DNA of 64,000 nt. Source: Acidobacteriota bacterium. GTDB lineage: Bacteria > Acidobacteriota > Blastocatellia > Pyrinomonadales > Pyrinomonadaceae. The number at the start of each line of letters is the position of its first letter. Position 1 is the first letter of the stretch. Location of the stretch: positions 1-64,000 of the forward strand of contig JAEWFC010000033.1 of the NCBI GenBank assembly GCA_023389035.1. Direction: 5' to 3'. The notes under the pieces are model-generated. The model was given only the letters and a program-made list of their open reading frames with translations, had not been told where the DNA came from and ran no database searches. The translations under genes and the position numbers were made by a program. This document shows, in pieces, positions 51,804-60,126 of this stretch.

Positions 51804-52988
51804 TCACTTCTTGCCTGCCCGCTGATCCGCAACAACATAACTGCCGCGCGTCTTTACCGCTACATTCTCGCGGTCCAGACGGACCTTAATCCGTCGCGTC
51901 TCACCCGGGTTCGCTTCATCCGTAGGATAATAGCCAATGCTGTAAAACTCACGCAGTTCGCTTGCGATGGTCTTGAAAGCACTGTTCAAATTTCCGACCG
52001 TGCTGGCCAAGAATATTCGTCCGCCAGTCCTGTCAGCAAGCTGTGTCAGGTATTCTTCAGCCCGGGTGTATTCTTCCGCGGTGGTTCCTTTTGAATCAGG
52101 GGTCATTACGATCGGTCCCGGGATCGGAAAGGGCAGCCCCTTTTTTTCGGTCGGCCCGATCGGCGGCGTTGTTTTCCGGCTGTTATCGGGCATGTTGATG
52201 ATCGGCTTGTTCTTCATCGCTTGAACGTCCGCGAATGTATCGTAGCGGATCGGATAGATCATCAGATCGATCTCCATCGCGTCGCGAAGGTTATCGAGGT
52301 CGTGCGATTCCCTGCTCGTCGTATCAACACCGTCTGTGAATAGCACGATCGCTTTACGTCCCTCAATGTTACGGAGCCTATCATTCATCGTGGTGTCCAC
52401 CGCTTCATATAGACTTGTGCCGGTCGAAATTTTGGTTTGCATTATCGAACGATAGATCTCTTTCCGGTCGCTGGTCGGGTCGCAATGAATATTGACGTTC
52501 TGGTCGAACGATACGACCATCACTTTATCATCCGGTCGAAGCTGTTCGATGAAGGCGATCGCTGCCGACTGTATCTCCTCGATCTTGAAAACGGTCGAGT
52601 AGCTCATATCGAGCACCAGCGCAACCGTGAACGGTTGAGACTCATTCTGAAAATGTTCGATCTGCTGCGGCGTGTTGTTCTCGAGTACCGAGAAATTCTC
52701 CTTCGTCAGACCGCCAACGAATCTTCCCTTTCGATCGAGCACGCGAACGGGCATCGTGACCAGACGCGTTGCGACCTTGATCACATCGCTTTCCTCTTCT
52801 GCTCCGGGATCGTCGGTTGCTTCCTCCTCGGCGGGTAACGGATCTGGAGTCGGTGTCGGGGCCGGCCGCTGATTCACGCGTCCGCCGCCGGGCGGTTGAG
52901 TTCGACGCGACTGAGCTGCGACGTCGTAGGTACAGAAAATAAACAGTAAAGTGAGCGTTGCAGCGACGATCTTCGGCATATGGGGCAA
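51804..52988 (-). CDS. VWFA-related domain protein, acidobacterial type (paralogue 2)
   Basis: A 394-aa exported protein (signal PKIVAATLTLLFIFCTYDVAAQ; ATG 52988 or 52979). After a Pro-rich linker with TPTPDP it has RLVTMPVRVLDRKGRFVGGLTKENF, the VWFA metal site LDMSYSTVF (one Ser replaced relative to DxSxS) and VLFTDGVDTTS. It ends SIGYYPTDEANPGETRRIKVRL and GSYVVADQRAG. The stop is 1 bp from the glgC stop (convergent). Probably arose with the next gene by tandem duplication. Confidence 0.87.
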   Translation of the reverse strand: MPHMPKIVAATLTLLFIFCTYDVAAQSRRTQPPGGGRVNQRPAPTPTPDPLPAEEEATDDPGAEEESDVIKVATRLVTMPVRVLDRKGRFVGGLTKENFSVLENNTPQQIEHFQNESQPFTVALVLDMSYSTVFKIEEIQSAAIAFIEQLRPDDKVMVVSFDQNVNIHCDPTSDRKEIYRSIMQTKISTGTSLYEAVDTTMNDRLRNIEGRKAIVLFTDGVDTTSRESHDLDNLRDAMEIDLMIYPIRYDTFADVQAMKNKPIINMPDNSRKTTPPIGPTEKKGLPFPIPGPIVMTPDSKGTTAEEYTRAEEYLTQLADRTGGRIFLASTVGNLNSAFKTIASELREFYSIGYYPTDEANPGETRRIKVRLDRENVAVKTRGSYVVADQRAGKK

Positions 52989-53033
52989 TTCTCTTCTCAG
53001 GCCAGTTTGATGCTAGCGTCGGTTTAAATGATG

Positions 53034-53066
53034 CATCGGGAGGCCTTCCTAAAAAGCCTCCCGATG
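53034..53066 (-). terminator. Perfect 11-bp hairpin after the third VWFA gene
   Basis: CATCGGGAGGC (53034-53044) and GCCTCCCGATG (53056-53066) pair perfectly; the loop holds the A/T tract and no T run follows, so it may act as an RNA-stabilising hairpin rather than a classic terminator. Confidence 0.5.
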
Positions 53067-53093
53067 ATATCAACTCGAATTAGCGTTTGCTAA

Positions 53094-54293
53094 CTATCGG
53101 CCTGCAAATCGGTCGCCCGTTTGCCCGACGATATAACTCGTCTTGGCTCGAACCACTAAGTTCGGCTGCATTACGCGGATCCGGATCTGCCGACGTTCGC
53201 CCGCCTGTCCGACGTTATCAGGATAATATCCGATCGAATACTGCCGGCGGAGTTCCTCAGCGATACCTGCGAATGCCGCATCCAGATTCTTGGTCGTATC
53301 AGCTTCAAACTTACGGCCGCCGCTGTTTCGTGCGAGTTCCTCGAGGTATCGGTTCCCGGTCTCATATTCCTGCGGAGAAGATCCCGCCGGATGCTGCATC
53401 GTCGGAAAACCGCCCCCGCCGAGAATTATGCCCGCGATCCCGCCCCAACCCGATTGCCGACGTCCGCCCCAACCGCCGCCGCCGCGATTGCCGTACTGGC
53501 TCTGCGTGTTATAGCGAATGGGGTAGATCAAAACGTTTGTCTCTTCCGCATCCGCGATCGTGCTTTGGTATGAAGCCCGTCGGGAAGTGGTGTCAACGCC
53601 GTCCGTGAACAGCACAACAGCCTTTCGGCCGTCCACGCGAGCGAGTTCGCGTGAGACGACCTGATCGACCGCTTCATAAAGCCCCGTTCCGTCGCCGAAC
53701 TGCGCCTGCTGGATCGCCCAGCGAAGCTCGTTACGATTGCTTGTTGCCGGACTCAGAACTCTCACACGATCGTCAAAAGCGATAACGATCACGCGGTCGT
53801 TCGGCCTGAGCTTATCGACGAACGATATAGCTGCCTGATGGATCTCGTCCATCCTGAACGCGGTCGACGGGCTGACATCGATCATCAACGCAACCGTGAA
53901 CGGCTGCTCGACTGACTGAAAATACTCGACCTGCTGTTCTTTGCCGTTCTCAAAGATCTTGAAATCGCGCTGCGTAAGTCCCGAAATAAAACGGCCGTCG
54001 CGGTCCAAGACCGACACGGGCATGGTTACAAGATTTGTTTCGATGCGTACGATCTCGTCCTCGCCCTGGTGGGCTCCGGGTGTAGGCGTCGGCATCGGCA
54101 TTCGCCGTCCGCCTTGCAGGACCGGCCGCCCATCATTGGACTGGGAACGATCGATCTGCGGATCCAGCTGCGGATCGTAAACCTGTGGTGTCGGTGTCGC
54201 GGCGACTCGCGGCCGCGTTGTACGGGTCGTTTGAGCAGCGATGGATAAACCCAGCATCCCCAAACAGATAAGCGTTACCGCTATTCTTTTCAT
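53094..54293 (-). CDS. VWFA-related domain protein, acidobacterial type (paralogue 3)
   Basis: The start at 54293 (MKRIAVTLICLGMLGLSIAAQ) has GGAG 10 bp upstream and gives 399 residues with a signal peptide. The layout is the same as in paralogue 2: Pro/Thr linker (MPTPTPGAH), NLVTMPVSVLDRDGRFISGL, metal site MIDVSPSTAFR, VVLFTDGVDTTS, ending SIGYYPDNVGQAGERRQIRI. A glycine-rich insert (NRGGGGWGGRRQSGWGG) occurs near residue 265. Tandem copy of 51804-52988, likely the same regulation. Function unknown. Confidence 0.87.
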   Translation of the reverse strand: MKRIAVTLICLGMLGLSIAAQTTRTTRPRVAATPTPQVYDPQLDPQIDRSQSNDGRPVLQGGRRMPMPTPTPGAHQGEDEIVRIETNLVTMPVSVLDRDGRFISGLTQRDFKIFENGKEQQVEYFQSVEQPFTVALMIDVSPSTAFRMDEIHQAAISFVDKLRPNDRVIVIAFDDRVRVLSPATSNRNELRWAIQQAQFGDGTGLYEAVDQVVSRELARVDGRKAVVLFTDGVDTTSRRASYQSTIADAEETNVLIYPIRYNTQSQYGNRGGGGWGGRRQSGWGGIAGIILGGGGFPTMQHPAGSSPQEYETGNRYLEELARNSGGRKFEADTTKNLDAAFAGIAEELRRQYSIGYYPDNVGQAGERRQIRIRVMQPNLVVRAKTSYIVGQTGDRFAGR

Positions 54294-54364
54294 AGCTATA
54301 TACTCCGGCCAGATGCACTTTGGGGAAAGCATCAGCTATGACGGTATTGAAATAAGCTTCGTTG

Positions 54365-55492
54365 CTATCTTTTTTCTTCGAGCTGCTCGATCGCGAGGTC
54401 GTGAAATCTGCGGCGAACGCCGTTTATGTTGATGAACGGAAGCGAATGGTTATGCGTGCGGTTGGTAAGCAGTATAAAGATCCGGTCCTTGATAGGGTCG
54501 ACCCATAATGATGTGCCTGTAAACCCAAGATGCCCAAAGCTTTCGGGTGACATCAGGTTTCCGGCGGTCGAATCTTTTGTCGATGCGAGCTGAAATGCGA
54601 ACGAGCGGTCTTCATTCAACCCTTCCGTGAAGTTCGTTCGGAATAGTTTGCATGTTTCGGGCTTCAAGAGCTTCGAGTATGTGGGCAAGAATTGCAGTGC
54701 GATCTTAAAGACCTCTTCCGCTGTGCCAAACAGTCCGGCGTGCCCGCCGACGCCGCCCATAAAATATGCATTCCCGTCGTGGACATCGCCCCAGATAATG
54801 TCTTTCCGAAGTATCTCCGAAACTTTGCCGCGGTCGTCGCCGGTCAAAAACCCTCGCTCGATGCAGGTCTGCCTTTCATATTCGTTACCGCGTTCGCTAG
54901 CGGCAATTTGAGAGCGTTCGGCGTTGTGCGAAAGTGGATTGAAAAACGTCGTCGAAAGTTCAAGCACCTGTGCGACACGAACATCGAACTCAGTATCCGG
55001 GCGAAACGCACCGATCGCACCCACGAGTGCGATAAAGTTCAGATCGCTATATTCAACCATATCGCCACGCTTTTCGATGGCCTGGCGACCGATCACATGG
55101 TGAATATCTTTAGGGGAAGACGAATCAGCAAGAAGATAAAATGGCAGCCACGCGGGAAGGCCGGATACGTGCGTCGCAAGTTCCTGCACCGTTAATTCGC
55201 CGATAAGTCCATTCGACCCGAACGACGACAATCGGCCGATCTTTGTCCGAAGGCTTAGATTACCTTGGTCGATCTTCAGAGCTGCCAGCAGGCCTGTTAC
55301 CAATGGCTTCGTCAGGCTGGCGAGATCATAGATCGTATCAAGCTTCGCGGGTATACGTTCCGGCTCGACAACCGCAAACCCGAGCGCGTCTTGGTAAACG
55401 ATCTCGCCTTTTTCCGCGACCAAATAGACCGCCGAAGGAAAGTCTCCTGCGTCGATCCGAGTTTGCAAATAGGCTGAGATGGCGTCGTTCAT
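54365..55492 (-). CDS. Serine beta-lactamase-like hydrolase (class C fold)
   Basis: A 375-aa protein of the beta-lactamase/D-Ala-D-Ala carboxypeptidase superfamily. The nucleophile motif SLTK is in IYDLASLTKPLVT (about residue 60), the second motif is YSDLN, and GHAGLFGTAEEVFK and LGFTGTSLWVDP (the third-motif region) follow. There is no signal peptide, so it is likely cytosolic and acts as an esterase or peptidase rather than an antibiotic-resistance enzyme. Divergent from the gene at 55592. Confidence 0.85.
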   Translation of the reverse strand: MNDAISAYLQTRIDAGDFPSAVYLVAEKGEIVYQDALGFAVVEPERIPAKLDTIYDLASLTKPLVTGLLAALKIDQGNLSLRTKIGRLSSFGSNGLIGELTVQELATHVSGLPAWLPFYLLADSSSPKDIHHVIGRQAIEKRGDMVEYSDLNFIALVGAIGAFRPDTEFDVRVAQVLELSTTFFNPLSHNAERSQIAASERGNEYERQTCIERGFLTGDDRGKVSEILRKDIIWGDVHDGNAYFMGGVGGHAGLFGTAEEVFKIALQFLPTYSKLLKPETCKLFRTNFTEGLNEDRSFAFQLASTKDSTAGNLMSPESFGHLGFTGTSLWVDPIKDRIFILLTNRTHNHSLPFININGVRRRFHDLAIEQLEEKR

Positions 55493-55591
55493 TTCTTACG
55501 ACAATCCTAACTCCTAGACCGCATTATTGACACCTGATGATGGCAGGAATAGACTGCAGTTCAATACCTACATTTCAAAGGAGCACGTTTT

Positions 55592-56041
55592 ATGAGCAAA
55601 GTTGAATCAGGCGATCTTATATTGAAACTCTACGACCTTCGCCGTGAGGCGACCATGCGAAAGGCACGCGACTGGATGTTTGCCTTCAATCCGACCAGCG
55701 CACAGGACTATATGCAGACGATGATGGACCCGGAAGTCGGGGGCTATCTGCGTATGGTCACGTCCTATTGGGATATGGCGGCATCATTCGTTAATCACGG
55801 AGCGATCGACGGTGAAATGTTCGCTGACACGAATGGCGAACACATGATCGTTTTCGCAAAGATCGAGCCGATCCTCGCGGAACTACGCGAAATGTTCCAG
55901 GAACCGAAGGCGTTTTATCATCTTGAAAAGGTGATAATGGATCAGCCGAACGGTGCCGAGAAACTTAAAAAGACCCAGGAATGGATGCGCTCACTTGCCG
56001 AACAAATGGCCGGCACGCAATCCAGCGAAGCCGCAGCTTGA
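55592..56041 (+). CDS. Conserved hypothetical soluble protein
   Basis: A 149-aa, mostly helical protein starting at ATG 55592 behind an AAAGGAGCA site. It begins ESGDLILKLYDLRREATMRKARDW and has a Met/Asp-rich middle (YMQTMMDPEVGGYLRMVTSYWDMAASFVNHGAIDGEMFADT) and a C-terminal amphipathic helix. No catalytic motif is visible. I recall similar proteins in Acidobacteriota without a known function. It is followed by a perfect hairpin at 56060-56094. Confidence 0.7.
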   Translation: MSKVESGDLILKLYDLRREATMRKARDWMFAFNPTSAQDYMQTMMDPEVGGYLRMVTSYWDMAASFVNHGAIDGEMFADTNGEHMIVFAKIEPILAELREMFQEPKAFYHLEKVIMDQPNGAEKLKKTQEWMRSLAEQMAGTQSSEAAA

Positions 56042-56059
56042 TCCATCATTAAAAGTTAA

Positions 56060-56094
56060 CGGCCGGCTATGCGAATGGAGTCGCATGCCGGCCG
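56060..56094 (+). terminator. Strong hairpin after the 55592 gene
   Basis: CGGCCGGC plus ATGCGA (56060-56074, one bulged T) pair with TCGCAT plus GCCGGCCG (56081-56094). Only CTTTGCATTT follows, so termination is likely but not textbook. Confidence 0.6.
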
Positions 56095-56190
56095 CTTTGC
56101 ATTTGCCTGAAAGAGAAAGAGGTCGGCGGTCGATTCAACTGCACATTCTGACTGCCTCTTGCTCTGCCCTTCCTAGTTCAGCGTTGATAT

Positions 56191-56379
56191 TGCGTAATCC
56201 TGCTCTTGTTTTGCATAATTCTGCTCTTGTTTTGCGTAATTCTGCTCTTTTTTTGCGTAACTTTGCTCTTTTTTTGCGTAACTTTGCTCTTGTATTGCAT
56301 AATTCTGCTTCTTTTTTGCGCAATTCTGCTCTTGTTTTAGATAACTTTTCTCTTTTGTCGCGTGACTTTTCTCTTTTGT
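56191..56379 (-). repeat. Nine-unit 21-bp tandem repeat array (copy B)
   Basis: Nine consecutive 21-bp units (plus-strand unit TGCGTAATTCTGCTCTTTT plus TT). On the minus strand one unit reads AAGTTACGCAAAAAAAGAG plus CA, matching 18 of 21 positions of the first unit of copy A at 15515. A degenerate tenth unit follows to 56400. The array has exactly the same number of units and total length (189 bp) as copy A. On the minus strand it can be read as a heptad-like Lys/Arg/Leu peptide (KLRKKRA), but there is no good start site. The rest of 56095-56472 holds a short palindrome TTTAGCT-CTTC-AGCTAAA (56451-56468). Confidence 0.9.
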
Positions 56380-56472
56380 CGCGTAGCAAAAGCCTCTTCT
56401 TACGGCACCGGATCCGTCTGCTCACGAACTAACTTTCACGATATCTGCATTTAGCTCTTCAGCTAAAGAATG

Positions 56473-56577
56473 AAAAAGGCTGCCCGGATCAAGTCCGAAC
56501 AGCCTTCCATGCACTGGTGAGTTCCCGCACCCACCATGCATTGTGAGGATCCGGAAGCTCCCACAACTCCCGGACCG
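56473..56577 (-). ncRNA. Candidate small structured RNA (about 105 nt)
   Basis: On the minus strand a good promoter (-10 at 56584-56589) is followed by three stacked hairpins and a terminator. The hairpins are TTGTG-GAG/CTC-CACAA with a TCCGG/CCGGA element near 56541-56577, ATGCA-GGTG/CACC-TGCAT near 56507-56541, and the terminator stem GGCTGTTCGGA/TCCGGGCAGCC (56478-56504) with five T (56473-56477). There is no ORF. The size resembles SRP 4.5S RNA, but the conserved GGAAGG/AGCAG apical motif is not present, so I leave it unidentified. The terminator stem is the same as that of trxA. Confidence 0.55.
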
Positions 56578-56583
56578 CCGCAT

Positions 56584-56612
56584 ATTCTAGCCGAGACGTT
56601 TTATTTTTTCAA
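56584..56612 (-). promoter_or_regulatory. Promoter of the small RNA
   Basis: On the minus strand TTGAAA (56607-56612), exactly 17 bp, TAGAAT (56584-56589). Confidence 0.65.
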
Positions 56613-56682
56613 ACGCCCGGGCACATGGTAAATCGCCGCTAAATGACTTGAAAATCACATCACACGCGGTAAGCTGTTGGTT

Positions 56683-57591
56683 ATGAGTGAATCTCAATCC
56701 CTGCCGATGAATTTCGGCGGAATCGAAGAAGCGGAGTTCTCGACTTTCGACGCGTCAACCGTCGTTGTTTGGCCCGTGTCATATGAGGGAACGGTCTCCT
56801 ATGGAACAGGTACCGGAGCGGGTGCAATGGCGATCGTCAACGCATCGCGCAATATGGAGCTTTATGACGATGAGACCGACACCGAGCCCTACCGCGTCGG
56901 CATCCACACGCTCGAAGAGCTCACACCGCGGGAATCACCTGAAGCAATGATGAACGGGCTCTACGAAAAGACCGTCGACCTGCTGAAATACGATAAATTC
57001 GTCTGTATGCTCGGCGGCGAACATTCCGTATCGGCACCGGTCATCAAGGCCCATGCGGAAAAGTTTCACAATATGAGCGTGCTGCAGATAGATGCACACG
57101 CCGACCTGCGTGATACTTACGACGGCACACCTCACTCGCATGCATCTATAATGGCTCGTGTGGTAAAGGACCTGCGGATACCGTCGGTCCAGGTCGGCAT
57201 CAGGTCGATCTCGTCCGACGAGGCGCGTTTGATCCAGACCGGCATTCCGACAAAGATCTATTGGGCACGCGACATCGTTGGAAAAACCGACTGGATCGAT
57301 GAAGCGGTCGATTCGCTCACTGAGAACGTCTATTTGACTATCGACATCGACGGACTGGACCCGAGCATCGTTCCCACGACCGGAACACCTGAACCTGGCG
57401 GTCTCGGATGGTACGAAACGCTGACGCTTATCAGAAAGCTTGCTGAGAAGAGGCGGATAGTCGGCATGGATCTGGTCGAATACTCTTACTTTGAGAATTA
57501 CGATTCGCCCGCGTTCCTATGTGCAAAGCTGGTGTATAAATCGCTTTCGTATATATTCTCAAACGGGCTGCCAAAGGTCGCAGGATCGTGA
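56683..57591 (+). CDS. speB: Agmatinase/ureohydrolase
   Basis: The start ATG 56683 (MSESQSLPMNFGG) gives 302 residues; a TTG 6 bp upstream is possible. Manganese-ligand motifs are intact: GGEHSVSAP, DAHADLRD, SHASIMARV and DIDGLDPSIVPTTGTPEPGG. It probably hydrolyses agmatine to putrescine and urea; other guanidino substrates are possible because the family is broad. Neighbours give no pathway context. Confidence 0.9.
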   Translation: MSESQSLPMNFGGIEEAEFSTFDASTVVVWPVSYEGTVSYGTGTGAGAMAIVNASRNMELYDDETDTEPYRVGIHTLEELTPRESPEAMMNGLYEKTVDLLKYDKFVCMLGGEHSVSAPVIKAHAEKFHNMSVLQIDAHADLRDTYDGTPHSHASIMARVVKDLRIPSVQVGIRSISSDEARLIQTGIPTKIYWARDIVGKTDWIDEAVDSLTENVYLTIDIDGLDPSIVPTTGTPEPGGLGWYETLTLIRKLAEKRRIVGMDLVEYSYFENYDSPAFLCAKLVYKSLSYIFSNGLPKVAGS

Positions 57592-57651
57592 TAATAAGGC
57601 CTGACATTGAACATCATGCCGGGAAAAAGCGTATTCTTTTACGGTCGTTTA

Positions 57652-57686
57652 TAACGCATCTATATTTTAGAGTTAACGCATCTATA
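57652..57686 (+). repeat. Direct repeat TAACGCATCTATA x2 upstream of htrA
   Basis: Identical 13-bp copies at 57652-57664 and 57674-57686, 22 bp apart start to start (about two helical turns), ending 21 bp before the htrA ATG. A possible activator or repressor site; a third partial TTAACG follows. Confidence 0.5.
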
Positions 57687-57707
57687 GTTAACGGAGTAGA
57701 AACAATA

Positions 57708-59183
57708 ATGTTAGGAAAAAGGCTTTTATTGGTAACCGTGCTAGTTTCGGTCGCGGCCGCTTCGGCCTGCAGCTCGGGCATATTTGGAACTGATTCTGTT
57801 CCTCCGATCCCCGATCAGCCGCCCGCTCCGCAGGCACCGCTTGTAGTTGATGGCGTTCGCACCTCGTATGCAGATGTCGTCGAACGTACCGCTGCGGCCG
57901 TTGTCCGGATCGAGGCGGAATCGCGATCGCGGCCGGCGGCCAGACAGCCGCAGGGACAAAATCCGCTCGAAGATTTCTTTCGCCAGTTCCCGCAGCAGCC
58001 GGGCCAGCGTTCACCTGTTGAACGCGGAATGGGTTCCGGCGTGATCGTAAGTGCTGACGGCACTATCCTGACGAACGCACACGTGATCGAGGGAGCGGAC
58101 CGCATCACCGTGCTTCTTAACGATAACAAGTCGTTTGAGGCAAAAGTGGTCGGCACAGACAAACCTAGCGATCTTGCGGTACTAAAGATCGACGCCCAGA
58201 ATATGCCGTTCTTGACGCTCGGCAATTCCGATACAGTACGAGTCGGCGACATCGTTCTTGCGATCGGTAACCCGCTGGGGATCGGTCAAACCGTCACAGC
58301 AGGCATAATCTCGGCCAAAGGGCGCAGAACGGGCCTGAGCGACGGCAGCTTTGAAGATTTCCTCCAGACCGACGCCCCGATAAACCGCGGCAACTCAGGC
58401 GGTGCGCTCGTTAACCTTAGCGCCGAGCTCATCGGGATCAACTCGCAGATACTTTCAACCTCGGGCGGCAACATCGGTATCGGATTTTCGATCCCGTCCA
58501 ACATGGCAAAATCCGTCATGGACCAGCTGCTCGCGAATGGCCGCGTACGCCGCGGAATGCTCGGCGTAAACATACAGAACATTACAGAGGACACTGCCAC
58601 TGCTCTGAACCTGCAGGAGCGTGCCGGCGTACTTGTCAGCAACGTCCGGGCGGGTAGTGCCGCCGAAAAGGCGGGCGTTAAACGCGGCGACATTATCACA
58701 GCGATCAATGGCGAGAAGATCGACGACGGCAACGTGCTGCGAAACAAGGTCGCGGGGACTTTGCCCGGCACTGAGATCCGCTTAACTGTTATCCGCGATG
58801 GAGGTTCCGTCGATCTGACAGCTACGCTTGATGAGTTTGACACTGAGACTTCTGAGTCGTCACAAACACCGGGAACCGGTCCGGAAGAAGCAAAGCCTGC
58901 GGGCGGTAGGCTTGGTCTTACGCTGCAGCCGGTCACTCCGCAGGTAGCTAAGGAGCTTGGACTGAATGAGAACGAGGGTGCCGTAGTTACGGCGGTCGAT
59001 GAAGGCGGAGCCGGAGCCGAGGCGGGCATTTCGCGAGGCGACGTGATCCTGGAGGTAAACCGCAGGTCTGTGAACTCCGCAGAAAGGGTTCAGCAGGCAT
59101 TGGAAGGTGCAGGCGGCCGGCCGGTCCTACTGCTGGTCGCCAGACGCGGTCAGACGGTCTATATCACCGTTCGTCCACGGTAA
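57708..59183 (+). CDS. HtrA/DegP-family serine protease (lipoprotein)
   Basis: The start ATG 57708 (MLGKRLLLVTVLVSVAAASAC) has GGAG upstream and gives a lipobox with Cys at about residue 20; the longer frame overlapping agmatinase has no signal. The trypsin-like domain has His in TNAHVIEG, Asp in KPSDLAVLKI and Ser in RGNSGGALVN. Two PDZ domains follow (about 285-375, GVLVSNVRAGSAAEKAGVKRGDIITAINGEKI, and about 405-490). It should degrade or refold damaged envelope proteins. Length 491 aa, normal. Confidence 0.94.
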   Translation: MLGKRLLLVTVLVSVAAASACSSGIFGTDSVPPIPDQPPAPQAPLVVDGVRTSYADVVERTAAAVVRIEAESRSRPAARQPQGQNPLEDFFRQFPQQPGQRSPVERGMGSGVIVSADGTILTNAHVIEGADRITVLLNDNKSFEAKVVGTDKPSDLAVLKIDAQNMPFLTLGNSDTVRVGDIVLAIGNPLGIGQTVTAGIISAKGRRTGLSDGSFEDFLQTDAPINRGNSGGALVNLSAELIGINSQILSTSGGNIGIGFSIPSNMAKSVMDQLLANGRVRRGMLGVNIQNITEDTATALNLQERAGVLVSNVRAGSAAEKAGVKRGDIITAINGEKIDDGNVLRNKVAGTLPGTEIRLTVIRDGGSVDLTATLDEFDTETSESSQTPGTGPEEAKPAGGRLGLTLQPVTPQVAKELGLNENEGAVVTAVDEGGAGAEAGISRGDVILEVNRRSVNSAERVQQALEGAGGRPVLLLVARRGQTVYITVRPR

Positions 59184-59204
59184 ATAAGTCAGCGTTCTTA
59201 AATC

Positions 59205-59237
59205 CACCGGCGGGCCGTTACGGTTCGCCGGTGTTTT
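59205..59237 (+). terminator. Terminator of htrA
   Basis: CACCGGCG (59205-59212) pairs with CGCCGGTG (59226-59233), followed by TTTT. Confidence 0.85.
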
Positions 59238-59270
59238 CGTTTGAGCGGCATTTATGTTACAACCGTGCCA

Positions 59271-59816
59271 ATGTGGACTAAAGTATATGTGGGTACGCTT
59301 GCTGTCTTCGCGCTGTTTCTCGGAGTTGTCGTTTATTACGCATCCAGTTGGCTTGGCAGCATCACGGCACCTGTCGACGCATTCGCGGGCTACGAATATA
59401 ACCGCAGCCTGTCGTGGTGGATACTCTGGATATCGACGGCTGTCCTTGTAATTCTCGCGAACATCCTGCTCGCTAATACGGGAAAAGCGTGGGCACTATG
59501 GGCGACATTCGGATACACGTGTTTCTTCGTAATGATCATCGGTTTCCTGCTGCCGCTATCAGCCATAGGATTTCTGCGCGAACATAATTTCGCACCCGAG
59601 CTCTCGCAATATCTCTCGCCATTCCTCGCAGTTGGCATATGCCTCGGCTTCGGCGTGTTCACATACGCCAATCAGTTGATCGCCACGAAAATGCGTCGCG
59701 GCGTTGTCGAAAGTGAGCTTGAAGCCGGATCGTACGAAGATGAACAACCGCCCGAACCAGATATTGACGCGGATGCAGGTGACGGCGCCGGCGACGGCGA
59801 TGGTGGAGGAGACTAA
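59271..59816 (+). CDS. Hypothetical membrane protein with acidic C-terminal tail
   Basis: From ATG 59271 (MWTKVYVGTLAVFALFLGVVVYY) 181 residues with four hydrophobic helices (about 5-27, 48-68, 75-100, 115-140). The cytosolic tail of about 35 residues is strongly acidic and ends DADAGDGAGDGDGGGD. A TTG start at 59241 would add 10 residues. No family recognised. It is the last chromosomal gene before the tRNA-Pro fragment and island. Confidence 0.65.
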   Translation: MWTKVYVGTLAVFALFLGVVVYYASSWLGSITAPVDAFAGYEYNRSLSWWILWISTAVLVILANILLANTGKAWALWATFGYTCFFVMIIGFLLPLSAIGFLREHNFAPELSQYLSPFLAVGICLGFGVFTYANQLIATKMRRGVVESELEAGSYEDEQPPEPDIDADAGDGAGDGDGGGD

Positions 59817-59822
59817 ACTAAA

Positions 59823-59852
59823 AACGGCAGCCATCTAGGCCGCCGTTATTTT
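59823..59852 (+). terminator. Terminator after the 59271 gene
   Basis: AACGGC plus GCC (59823-59832) pair with GGC plus GCCGTT (59838-59847), then ATTTT. Confidence 0.75.
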
Positions 59853-59855
59853 AAT

Positions 59856-59900
59856 TGGTCGGGACGGCGAGATTTGAACTCACGACCTCTCGCACCCCAA
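59856..59900 (-). tRNA. 3' fragment of tRNA-Pro (anticodon loop to CCA), likely island attachment site
   Basis: The minus strand reads TTGGGGT (anticodon loop, GGG), the 3' anticodon-stem strand GCGAG, a variable loop AGGTC, the T-arm GTGAG-TTCAAAT-CTCGC, the acceptor CGTCCCG, the discriminator A and CCA, the standard 3' half of bacterial tRNA-Pro. The 5' half is missing: upstream sequence does not pair with the anticodon stem. Such anticodon-loop-to-CCA duplicates mark one end of an element integrated by a tyrosine recombinase. It is not a functional tRNA. No full tRNA-Pro gene is in this window. Confidence 0.8.
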
Positions 59901-60126
59901 CCAACCCGGAGAGAGATCACAAGTTCTCAAAATCGTTAATAATGCTTTAGAAATCAGGCTTTCGCCGACAACTGAGAGCTTTTGAACCAGTCTTAATCGG
60001 CAGAATTGCAACCATTTTGCCACCATCCTACCGATTCAAACTATGCGAGCTAACCCGTAGATTTCGCGCGGAAATCGCCGTCACAGATAACCTACAATAT
60101 CACACTTGGCTGTGTAGGCAATCGAG
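59901..60126. other. Non-coding island border
   Basis: About 226 bp between the tRNA fragment and the TIR gene. AT-richer than the chromosome to the left; I see no ORF, hairpin terminator or clear promoter in it. Probably att-site flank where an integrase would bind. Confidence 0.45.

Noticed and set aside
56135..56425. Minus-strand ORF with Lys/Arg/Leu heptads through repeat array B
   Set aside because: GTG start without a ribosome-binding site and composition dictated by the 21-bp repeat; listed as a repeat instead, although a decayed coiled-coil gene cannot be excluded.
56473..56577. SRP (4.5S) RNA
   Set aside because: Size fits but the conserved apical GGAAGG/AGCAG motif is absent on either strand.
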